Shown here piece by piece: positions 56,222 through 64,000 of a stretch of 64,000 nucleotides of DNA. A model generated the notes under the pieces. That model searched no databases and had not been told where the DNA came from. It saw only the letters and a program-made list of their open reading frames with translations. The position numbers and the translations under genes were made by a program. Numbering within the stretch: the stretch's first letter is position 1; every line of letters starts with the position of its first letter. The stretch comes from Alligator mississippiensis (Eukaryota > Chordata > Crocodylia > Alligatoridae): positions 345,272,203 to 345,336,202 of the forward strand of contig NC_081824.1 in the NCBI RefSeq assembly GCF_030867095.1. The letters run 5' to 3'.

Positions 56222-57633
56222 CAGGTTTCCTTCAATTTATGTGGTAGATGCATTCCCCAGGAGCAGTGCATAAATCGAATTCACATAAAGCAAACCCAGT
56301 TTACAATGAAACAGATGGGATGTGTTCCCACGGTGGTGAGGGAGGGAGAGAGTGAGCGAGGCTGGGGCTAAGGAAGGGGCGGGCAGAGGGACATGGCGCA
56401 GCCCAGCGGCTGCAAGCTGGAAGTGTCTGCTGCTCCCAGGGCTGCAGCAGGGGTGGCACTGGGTTCTTTGCGATGCTCAGTGTGGGTGGCAGCCCCGCTG
56501 CTCCACTTCTCTCCACTCACTGCAGCCCTGGGAGTGGCTGACTCCAGCTGCTTGCAGCCACTGGGCTGCACCGTGCCCTGAACCCCGCACCATGATGCAG
56601 CCCAGCGGCTGCAAGCAGGCAGTGTCTGCTGCTCCCAGGGCTACAGCAGGGGTGGGCAGCAGCCTGCAGTGGGACAAGAGTGGGCTGGGGATGGTGGCCA
56701 CTGCAGGCTGGGGCTGGTGGCGGCACCATGCTCTTCCCAGCGCTCGGCAGCAGTACTGGGAGGGCAGATTGTGGGGAGCTCTGGCAAATTTTGGGGTGGC
56801 AGCAGCCCCCCTCCCATTGCCACAGCCCACCCTGAGCACTGGGAAGAGCCTGGTGCTGCTGCTGGTCCCAGCCTGTAGTGGCCACTGTCCCCAGCCCGCT
56901 CTCATCCCGCTATAGGCTGCTGCCTGTCCCTGCTGTAGCCCTGGGAGCGGCAGACACTGCCTGCTTGCAGCCGCTGGGCTGCACCATGGTGGGGTGTTCA
57001 GGGCATGGTGCAGCCCAGCGGCTGCAAGCAGCTGGTGTCGGCCGCTCCCCGGGCTGCTGCAGCAGGAGCTGCAGTGAGTAGAGAGAAGTGGAGCAGTGGG
57101 GTGAGTGGGGCTGCCACCCACCCTGAGCATCACAAAGAGCCTGGTGCCACCCCTGCTGCCACCCCAGGAGCGGCAGACACTCTTGTCCCACTGCAGGTGG
57201 CTGCCTGCTCCTGCTGCAGTCCTGGGAGCAGTGGATGCTGCTTGCTTGCAGCCAGTGGGCTATGCTGCACTGCGCCGGGGGATTCAGGGCATGGTGTCCT
57301 GGGGGTAGTAGAGCCCCGGGGGGGGTTGGGGCATGGTGCAGCCCAGCAGCTACAAACCACTGACATCAGCCGCTCCCAGAGCAGCTGCAGCAGGGGCTGC
57401 GGTGAGTGGGGCCCCAGCCCCACAGCCCTTTCCCCTCCCCTTACCCATCCCCTCTGCTCACAGCCCTTTCCCCTCGCCTCTCAGACTTACTTGCTTGGGG
57501 GAGGAGGGAGTGCAACTATGCTGATAGTATAACAGTGAATTTACCTCACATATATTGAATTTCAGGTATAAAAAGGGTCATCGCATAAGAGCAAATTTGC
57601 ATAAATCAAACCCACATAAATTGAGGAAACCTG
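56222..57633. mobile_element. Mariner/Tigger-like element, 1.4 kb, TA target
   Basis: The left end CAGGTTTCCTTCAATTTATG and reversed right end CAGGTTTCCTCAATTTATGT differ by one indel. TA stands on both sides (56220-56221 and 57634-57635). Subterminal 'gcataaatc' and 'cacataaa' motifs recur at both ends. No transposase. The interior is a large GC-rich palindrome plus extra copies of its modules. Assigned to Tc1/mariner by ends and TA target only. Confidence 0.7.
56421..57180. repeat. Modular 0.76-kb palindrome
   Basis: The symmetry axis is near 56790-56800. Matching pairs: 'ttctttgcgatgctcag' (56464) with 'ctgagcatcacaaagag' (57124); 'ccacttctct' (56503) with 'agagaagtgg' (57082); 'gcccagcggctgcaagcagg' (56600) with its complement ending near 56980. 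A module of about 55 bp ('cccagcggctgcaagc...cccagggctgcagcagg') appears at least seven times between 56396 and 57400 in alternating orientation. Long frames on both strands are consequences of this repetition. Confidence 0.8.
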
Positions 57634-57913
57634 TATATGAAAGGGCCTCAAATTTTTAAAAAGGATTCTCCTTTAAAGGAAAAATCTGTGGGAAATCGTA
57701 GCATTTCCATTGCAGGCTGGCAGTGTTCCAGCATGCCAGGGTCTGCTTGGTCTCCCCCTGCCCCACATACCTACCCTCTTCCCCACATACTGGGGGGCGG
57801 GGCCCTAGGGCTGGGGGGCAGTGAGCTGGGAGTGAGGGACACCGGGTTGAGACTGGCCATCAGTGTTTGCAAATGGGTCCTGGTACAAAAAAGTTTTGCT
57901 GAAAAACTATCGT

Positions 57914-58424
57914 ATACTGAAAAAAATTCCAAATAAGTATGCAAATAAGTCTTATTTACTTTATATTGCTCACTGTAACACGTCAGTGAGTGAGAACTGG
58001 TTCATCATAGTTGAAACATTTCTTCATTTTGAGGTAAGCTGTCATAAGAAAGTGCTGACAACAAACCCTAAGGTTAGTTTAGTTTTCCTGAGTGATTTCA
58101 GCTGAATGCCAAGACTTCTGGGCTTGGGCCTGCACTAGAATGCCTGCCAATGGATTGGGGAGTATCGGAAGTCCCAGGGTGAGAGCCTGCGATGGAGAAT
58201 ACTCAGTTGTAGCACCACACGTGGCTTTTAGAGCAATTGAGTCCTCAATTGGTATGGGTTTTGGAACAATTGAGCTCTGCTCTATTGGTATGATTTGGAA
58301 CTGATTTAGGTGATTTAACCTGGAACACAAAATACATTAATAATAATAAATTTTTTTTTCAAGTCAGTTTGGTCTCCCTGAGAGCGATTTGAGTATTGCA
58401 TTTGTTGCGTCAATTAGCTGTCTC
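57914..58424. other. No feature seen
   Basis: AT-rich sequence with no gene or repeat signal. Confidence 0.4.
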
Positions 58425-58545
58425 CATTTTTTTTCTGCAACTATCTAGTTAGTTGATGTAATAAAAAAATATCACCTCTACCAAGAGTTCTGATTGCTTT
58501 TGCCTGTGGACCAACACAGCTGCAACCCATATTTCCAAAATTATT
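58425..58545 (+). mobile_element. Sauropsid interspersed repeat, 3' part
   Basis: 'gatgtaataaaaaaatatca' followed by 'gcctgtggaccaacacagct' is the tail of a repeat widespread in turtles and crocodilians ('...taataaaagatatca... ggaccaacacggctacaac'). Recognised from memory of that pattern; family name not certain. Confidence 0.5.
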
Positions 58546-58829
58546 GTGCATTTTGAGCACGTTGCCTATTATCGATCAGACATTGTCCGAGGGTTGGAAT
58601 TATTCTACAAATACAATAATTATTGTACTTCTGACAAGACTAACAGGTACTGCACGGTGTACCCCGACGGGCTCTCACTGCACCCCAGGCTGTGGCAATG
58701 TGACCCCCAGTTGAGCATCACTGCTCTCCGCTAAAAAGAAGAGGAGCAGGGATGTGCTTGGTAGCCGTGTTGGTGGGAGATGAAAAGAATTGCAAAACTC
58801 TAGAACTCTTGGTTCAGAGATGATTTTAT

Positions 58830-58985
58830 TCCACCCACTAAGACATTGCAAAAAAAAAATGCAATTTTTTTTCTACTTACGAGGACTTTTTACTGTCTTT
58901 AATTTTCCCTGAGCCTGAGGAAGGGCGCGTGTGCCTGAAAACGTGCAGAAATTTTTATTTTTTTTGCGATGTCTTAGTGGGTCGA
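58830..58985. mobile_element. Short foldback repeat next to the CpG island
   Basis: Arms 'ccactaagacattgcaaaaa' (58834) and 'tttttgcgatgtcttagtgg' (58961) are near-exact complements around about 100 bp that contains 'gcctgaggaagggcgcgtgt', a diverged 'ctgacgaagggcttgtgtgcccgaaa' motif of sauropsid interspersed repeats. It ends within a few bases of the CpG island. Confidence 0.65.
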
Positions 58986-59113
58986 AGAAAAGGCGTCAGC
59001 TCCGAGCCCAGAGCGCCGCATTGCTTGCTGAGCGGAGCAGGACGCTCGGGCCCGGAGGCCTGACCCCAGATGACCCCCGGGCCCGGCGGGGCAGCGCGGA
59101 GCTCGGCGCGGGG

Positions 59114-59123
59114 TGACTCAGCA
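59114..59123. promoter_or_regulatory. MARE/ARE-AP-1 site
   Basis: TGACTCAGCA contains the AP-1 heptamer and fits the antioxidant response consensus TGAC-nnn-GC, bound by NRF2, NF-E2 or BACH1 with small MAF proteins. It lies in the CpG island 47 bp from a second site. Confidence 0.55.
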
Positions 59124-59127
59124 CCCG

Positions 59128-59133
59128 CACGTG
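59128..59133. promoter_or_regulatory. E-box CACGTG
   Basis: A perfect CACGTG (sites of this form bind MYC/MAX, USF, CLOCK or TFE-type factors) sits 5 bp from the first MARE and 5 bp before the GC box. Confidence 0.45.
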
Positions 59134-59158
59134 TCCGAGGGGGCGGGGCCCCGCCAGG

Positions 59159-59169
59159 GCTGACTCAGC
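59159..59169. promoter_or_regulatory. Palindromic MARE core
   Basis: GCTGACTCAGC is the inner 11 bp of the 13-bp T-MARE palindrome. It is the better of the two sites and lies at the presumed transcription start region. Confidence 0.55.
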
Positions 59170-59649
59170 GCGGCCGGTAGAGCGGCTGGAGCGGAGGCGG
59201 CGCTGGTGTTCCCGCCCTGTGGCTGCTATTGCCGGCCTGGTGCTGCCTCGGGCAGTCGTTGTGGCGGGGTCCGCCGGGCGGATCTTCCCCTGCCGGAGGT
59301 GGAGGTGGAGGTGGGCTTGGCTTGGCGCGATGGGAGCCTCCTGCACGCGGGGTGGGGGAGCTGCTTGGAAATCAGGGCTGGATCGTGCAGTCCCAGCCCT
59401 GCCCGGCTCGGGGCGGGCGAGCTGGGGTGCTCCGCGTGCAGGAGGGGAGGCTGCGTTTGGGTGTTGCAGTCGTTCAGAGAGGTGTTTCTTAAGGGGAGAT
59501 CTTTGGCCCGGCTGTGCCGCTGGGATGCAGCCAGGCAGGCTTCGGGGAAGAAGGGCTTGCATTGCCCAAGCTGCTCTGACTTGCTCCCAGCCGCATCCCA
59601 GGTCCGTTTAAAAGATCTCCACCCTCTTCTAGGAAATCCTCCCTCTGCT

Positions 59650-60090
59650 TTAGGGAGGATGTGGAGGGATTGGAAAGAGTTCAGCGCCTTGCAGCACACA
59701 GGATTTGAGGAAGCCAGGCGCAGGAGGGAAGGCTACAAGGACTAGGGGTTATTTAGTGAGGGGGGCTTGATACCCATCTTCAAATACCCAAGGAGAGGTT
59801 GCAGAGAAGTTGGAGATGGGCTTTTCTCTGTGGCCCAAGGGGACAGGACTAGGAGCAACAGCCTCCAGCAGCGGCAGGTGAAACTTTAGGTTGGAGATGA
59901 GCTTTTTGACTGTGGTGGTGGAGCCTTGAGGAGCTAGGGAGTCCCCATCCTTGGAAATTACCAAGAGCAGGTTGAAGAGGCTTAGTTGGGGTGGTGTAGT
60001 CGGGGATGATCCCCCTCCCCCCCTTGAGCAGCAGGCTGGACTAGATAACTTTGAGGCCTCTTCTAACTCGACTTTCCTATGATCCTACTC
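59650..60090 (+). mobile_element. CR1 3' end fragment, plus strand
   Basis: 'ggattggaaagagttcag' and 'caccctt... ggcttgata' style text, 'gcaggctggactagataact' and the terminal 'ttcctatgatcctactcc' form a decayed CR1 3' UTR with its end repeats. It lies immediately downstream of the CpG island, so any first intron begins with it. Confidence 0.65.
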
Positions 60091-62881
60091 CTTGATTGGA
60101 CATGGTCAAGATAGGTCTTAGGCAAGTTTGTTAGGAGGAGTTGGCAGTAGCCAAGGTGGGAGGGGAGACACTTGATGAAAGTTGTGAGGTGGAAGAGGCT
60201 TTTAAATCTTGGAGTAGATGGTAGTGCATCACTTGAGCTTCTGCTGAATGGAGACATGGGTGATAACTTTAATGTTGTTGTTGTTGTATATTTACAACTG
60301 TACATTGATCATTTGTATATACATTTGTTTGTTCTTTTTCTTCCTCTATTTTAATATGAGAGGGGTGATTTCTTAGCTTTTCCACCCAACTTACTTATGA
60401 CTAAAGTTGGATTCATTACATAATACAGGGATATGGTGCAAAAAGCTATTTGGGAAAATATAGTAGGCATTAGCTCTGGAAGGCTTTCAGCTGTATTTTT
60501 ATGCCAAGGAATTCAGTGTTTGAACTAAGTGCCATTGTAGTGTCATTTATGATTTGTTTTGAATGGCTAAACTAAGTTTCATTGCCCTTTCTTTCGTTGT
60601 TTGTTTTGGATGTCCTGACTGTGTGCCTGCATGACTAAGGCATCCGTGTTTATAATCTGTTGGTTTTTCTCTGTTTATGATGTATTCAATGATTTCCTTA
60701 TTTGTCAGAGAACTTTTACATCAGGTTTATACTGCATGCTTACTAAAAACTGTGATCATTGAGTGCAAAAAGAGTAGAAAATAGTGTTTAGAAAGTAAAA
60801 TTGTAGCATGGTTATGCTTAGTTATGGAATTATCAGAAGTATTTGTAGCACAAAGAGCACAAGATTCAATATAAAATTGTATAAAAATCACCATTAACCA
60901 TGTATTTGAAATAACCAAAAGTCTAATATCTTTATTAGTCAATTGATAAGACCACAGGATCTTAAATATTCTTTAACACTATTCATATCTGGGCTGTGTT
61001 GTGCAGCATGTGCAAGTCCAGAATGCTGATACTCTAATGGGACATTTTGGTAAGATGTATGTGTCTGTATTAGTTAGAATGGGTTTGTTGTGATCATTTT
61101 ATTTTGGGGAGGAGGAGGAGAGATGTTTCGATAAGCTTGGAGTTCACTATGCAGTGATCTGTGCAAGCAATGGGAGGAAATCTGTCCATACTCCTCCTCA
61201 TTTTCTCATGAACATAATTCCAGATTGCTCTGGGAAAGCTGCCAGAAATATGAAATTGGTATGATTTGACAGTCACTCTGCGTATCAGCAGTACAAATGA
61301 TCAGCCTTGTTAATTTTCTTCTCCTGCTGCCCTGCAAAGTAGTGAGTTTTATTAGCAGTCTGCATGAAAGCATGGGAGACAGCAAATGCTTCTCTTTTCA
61401 CTTGCTAAGGTTACTTTTAATTTTAAGAAGTAGAAACTTACCGTTTTAAGGGAAAGTAAAATTGTTCATAGATACACAGCTGAAGCGTCTAAATTCACTA
61501 GGCCCTTTACTCACTGTTAGCACAAGTGTGTTTTCCAAGCACTGGTTTGAAGTATTGATTAGGCTGTGCCTTCCCTGCAGTTACCTGATCATTTAGTACC
61601 CAGGTTAGCCAAGCATCTTCAGAGTAAATTTGTAAATCTGCATCTTTTACTCTGTCTCCCTTCAGAGATATGTCTGGGTGAGACTATCCCATGGTTCTTT
61701 CTGCAGGCATACTTTGCTGTGATTTTTTTTTTTTCCAGTCAGCTGTGGGAAATCTTGTGTGTCCTTTTGAGGGGTTGGAGGAATTGCGGGAAGGGCAGTG
61801 GAGGACTGTCAAAACTAAATCATTTAGTTTGTGTTTGTACTGCTTGAGTAAAAGCAGAGGCTAGGTTCTAATCTAGACCCCCAGTGAGGGATAGTAGGGT
61901 TTTAAATCTGGTCAGGAGAGAGTACCTTTGTTTGTATTTGTTAGTCTTGGCACGGAGTGGAGAGTGTTGGACTAAAACCTGAAAAAGACCTTGGGTTAAC
62001 TATATAGTAAAGATGTATCCTTGAAGTCATTTTTTGCACAAGAGGTGTGTATTGGCAGAGCTGTCTAAAGAAATTTAAAATTAAACCTGGCAGTTGCTTG
62101 TTCCATGCCATTTTTCTTCTGCATAACTAACTGTTGTTCTGTATTCTATGCTGTACTGATAATATAACTAGCTAGAGGCTGGATTGAGCCTTGCAATCCA
62201 AGCTGCCTCTGAAAATCTATCCCAAATGGAAAGAATTTAATCAGAGATGTCAGCAAAACATCATGTTTTTCAACTTGGCAGTTCCATATTTGTTTAACTT
62301 GTCCCCATGTACATATTTTCATATATGCACAATACACTGTCAAGACAAAACAAGAGTAAAATTTGCTATTTGAAAGATAAATTTACCCACTAATAGCAAA
62401 ATCCTAACATTTAAATAGGCATGTTAACAGGTTCTTAAATCTTTTTGGAAAACAAGATAAAATCTTTTCTCACTAGAAGTTAGGTGTGGGTGCAAACACC
62501 TTGGCTGTCTTGACATGCTTTCTTCCTGCTTATAATGCATCTTACCAAACAATGTGGACAGCTCTGATAGGAACTGTATGTCCTGAGTGTGCATCTCTCA
62601 TATCAGGCCAAATAGAGCCCTTCTAGGAATTGGGGCATGCCAAGTTTCAAGGAGACGGGTGCCAGTTCAACCGCTTTTTACAGACGAGCCTATAAGTGCA
62701 CTTCATCAACCTCCTAGATAGTAGGTACAGAAACTCATGGACTCAATATAGATATTGGAATTCTGACACAGCCTGTCCCTTACCCTCTGATGCCATTTTC
62801 CCTGATTTCCACTGACTGGCTTTCTTGCCTGCATTGCATGCCAGCCTCTAGCTTCTTTACTATTCCTTTCATCCAGGAACA
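60091..62881. other. Intron-like unannotated DNA
   Basis: AT-rich DNA with no recognised repeat or exon. If the CpG island drives a plus-strand gene, this would be its first intron. Confidence 0.4.
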
Positions 62882-62888
62882 ACACACA

Positions 62889-62938
<50 letters not shown>
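62882..62938. repeat. (CT)n microsatellite
   Basis: Five AC units followed by 24 uninterrupted CT units (62891-62938). Confidence 0.95.
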
Positions 62939-62941
<3 letters not shown>

Positions 62942-62952
62942 GGTGCTTCCTC

Positions 62953-63075
62953 AGCCTGACAAAGGGTCTCAGCCCGAAAGCTGGCATCCCAGGCAGTTAA
63001 GCTGAGCTCACCTGGAGCCTCACATCTCCACTGCAACCAGCCTCATGCCTTTTGTTGTAGTAAAGAGGCTCAGTC
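62953..63075 (+). mobile_element. Sauropsid interspersed repeat fragment
   Basis: 'gcctgacaaagggtctcagc' and 'ccgaaagctggcatcc', followed 90 bp on by 'ttttgttgtagtaaag', follow the order of the repeat tail also seen near 58425 and 58910. Confidence 0.5.
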
Positions 63076-63268
63076 TCAGTTTGGGGGGGAGGGGAGGAAC
63101 TTACAGCTCTCCTTCTACCCCTTCTTCTGTCCCTCCCTGAAAGCTTGCCAGGTGCCTTTCCAGCATGCTTCATGGTATGTTTCTTTGTGTCTTGTCTTTG
63201 CCTTAGTGTGCTGGAAAATCTCTCTCTTCTTCTGTAATGTTATCTATCTGACTTGTGTAATATATGTA

Positions 63269-63420
63269 GATATTAAGATAAGTGTATGTATGTATATTTG
63301 TGTTATGTATGTATGTTTGTTTGTATATATTTATGTACTAAATAAGATAAAAATCTATAAATGTATGTTTGTGTTTTCCTATATAAATTCCATATTATAA
63401 TATGCAATATAATTATGCTG
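63269..63420. repeat. TATG/TTTG-rich low-complexity tract
   Basis: Diverged tandem tatg, tttg and tata motifs, a decayed microsatellite region. Confidence 0.7.
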
Positions 63421-63682
63421 TGCTTCCCTGCACAGTGAATGGAATACATACTGTGAGAGAGAGCAAAGATTTGAAAAGAATCAAAATAGACTAAACAAAA
63501 AGAGGATTCTGGGGGGAAGAATAAATAAAGTAATCAATCAATGAATATAATAAAAAAATAAAAGGGGCTAGAAAGAAAGCAAAAGGAATTGCTGAATCCC
63601 ACTTGCTAGGCTAGCAAGTAGGAAATCAGTGGTAGTAGCCTTTGTTGTCTAATGCTGCTGAGCTTCTGGAAGATAGCTCAGT
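63421..63682. other. No feature seen
   Basis: Short AT-rich stretch before the terminal hAT copy. Confidence 0.4.
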
Positions 63683-64000
63683 AACTGACCCCAAGGCAGA
63701 AAGCAGGCCAGTTTAAACAACGCTGCCTTTTATGCTGTTTTTCTATCCCTCCCCCAGAGCACTGGGATTGGAAGGGACCTCAGGGAAGGATCACAGACAC
63801 TGGCCAGCTACACAGTCAATATCAGAGCAGTCCTTCCCCACTCTTGCACCTCCCTCTCCTTACTTTTTGTTTCCCTGCAGGCAAGCCCAACTTCAGCTTT
63901 GAAACTCACAATGTTTCAAACTGCCCTTGTTTAGTTTTGAGGCTGTTTTGAAGCCCTTCATTTTGTTTTTGGTTTCGCTGTTTCGAGCTCAAAACAGCTG
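63683..64000. mobile_element. hAT element (family of 34427-35235), cut by window end
   Basis: It follows 34890-35200 closely in order: 'ccttttatgctgtttttc', 'tccctcccccagagcactgg', 'actggccagctaca', 'ttccctgcaggcaagccc' and 'gaagcccttcattttgtttt'. The right end lies beyond the window. One extra 20-bp segment is present relative to the first copy. Confidence 0.85.

Larger units (their letters stand above)
56190..57913. mobile_element. hAT element (family of 7155-8757), heavily invaded
   Basis: The left end 'cagcttttcttgacctatgg' matches the reversed right end of 7155-8757. Near the right end 'ctggccatcagtgtttgcaa' and 'gggtcctggtacaaaaaag' are the complement of 7175-7215. Most of its length is a second element (56222-57633). 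Right flank and duplication are unclear. Confidence 0.55.
58990..59640. promoter_or_regulatory. CpG island, probable TATA-less promoter and first exon
   Basis: About 650 bp with high GC and frequent CpG, sharply different from both flanks. It contains a GC box (gggggcgggg, 59139), an E-box (CACGTG, 59128) and two MARE/AP-1 motifs (59114 and 59159). No TATA box is seen. CpG islands of this kind mark promoters of broadly expressed vertebrate genes. The transcription direction is not proved; intron-like sequence to the right favours a plus-strand gene starting near 59.17-59.2 kb. A frame from an ATG at 59330 (starting MGASC) has no recognised similarity and looks like GC-rich noise, so exon 1 may be non-coding. 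Confidence 0.7.

Noticed and set aside
56352..57532. Several 100-218-codon frames on both strands
   Set aside because: They run through a repeated palindromic module, mirror each other and consist of Ala/Gly/Ser/Cys-rich repeats.
58996..59745. Frames of 130-188 codons on both strands of the CpG island, including one starting MGASC
   Set aside because: GC-rich DNA gives long frames by composition. No recognised protein similarity, and opposing frames are equally long. Only the island itself is called.

Overview
The window looks like 64 kb of gene-poor vertebrate nuclear DNA, most probably from a crocodilian. The evidence is many CR1 LINE copies whose 3' ends are of the crocodilian/sauropsid type (short ATTCTATG-like terminal repeats, a 'GACCCCAGC' 3' UTR), abundant hAT-type and foldback DNA transposons, a Tx1-type LINE, a Tigger remnant and LTR fragments. 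The species is inferred from repeat style and was not checked by a search. I see no bacterial, plasmid or phage features, and no intact host protein-coding gene.

Layout. 1-6.6 kb: unremarkable DNA with one 45-bp minisatellite. 6.6-15 kb: a hairpin-rich MITE, a hAT element holding a foldback element, then a nearly full CR1 (minus strand) that landed in the middle of another foldback copy. 15-22 kb: mostly single-copy DNA with a possible 54-bp exon (17269-17322), a clean solo LTR (17423-18256) and a 0.6-kb palindromic element. 22.4-28 kb: a full-length CR1 (minus) split by a second, younger CR1. 29.3-31 kb: two CR1 fragments tail to tail. 32.5-40 kb: a Tigger remnant, then a third type of LINE interrupted by three foldback elements, one hAT and two related LTR-like segments, with two more foldbacks behind it. 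40-44 kb: a decayed Tx1-type LINE split by a small hAT MITE. 44-58 kb: LTR-like and hAT pieces, a 1.07-kb palindromic element, and a triple nest (hAT, then mariner/Tigger-like element, then a 0.76-kb palindrome). 58.99-59.64 kb: the only convincing host regulatory feature, a CpG island with GC box, E-box and two MARE/AP-1 sites, probably a TATA-less promoter and first exon. 59.65-64 kb: a CR1 3' end, then intron-like DNA and a truncated hAT at the window edge.

The strongest theme is long inverted repeats. At least five unrelated families here are near-palindromes over most of their length, and the commonest ('CAGGGATCCTGG' foldback, nine copies) has imperfect 8-bp flanking duplications typical of hAT. 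No coordinated gene system was found. The interest lies in nested insertions, foldback elements, the duplicated CR1 5' region and the island promoter.
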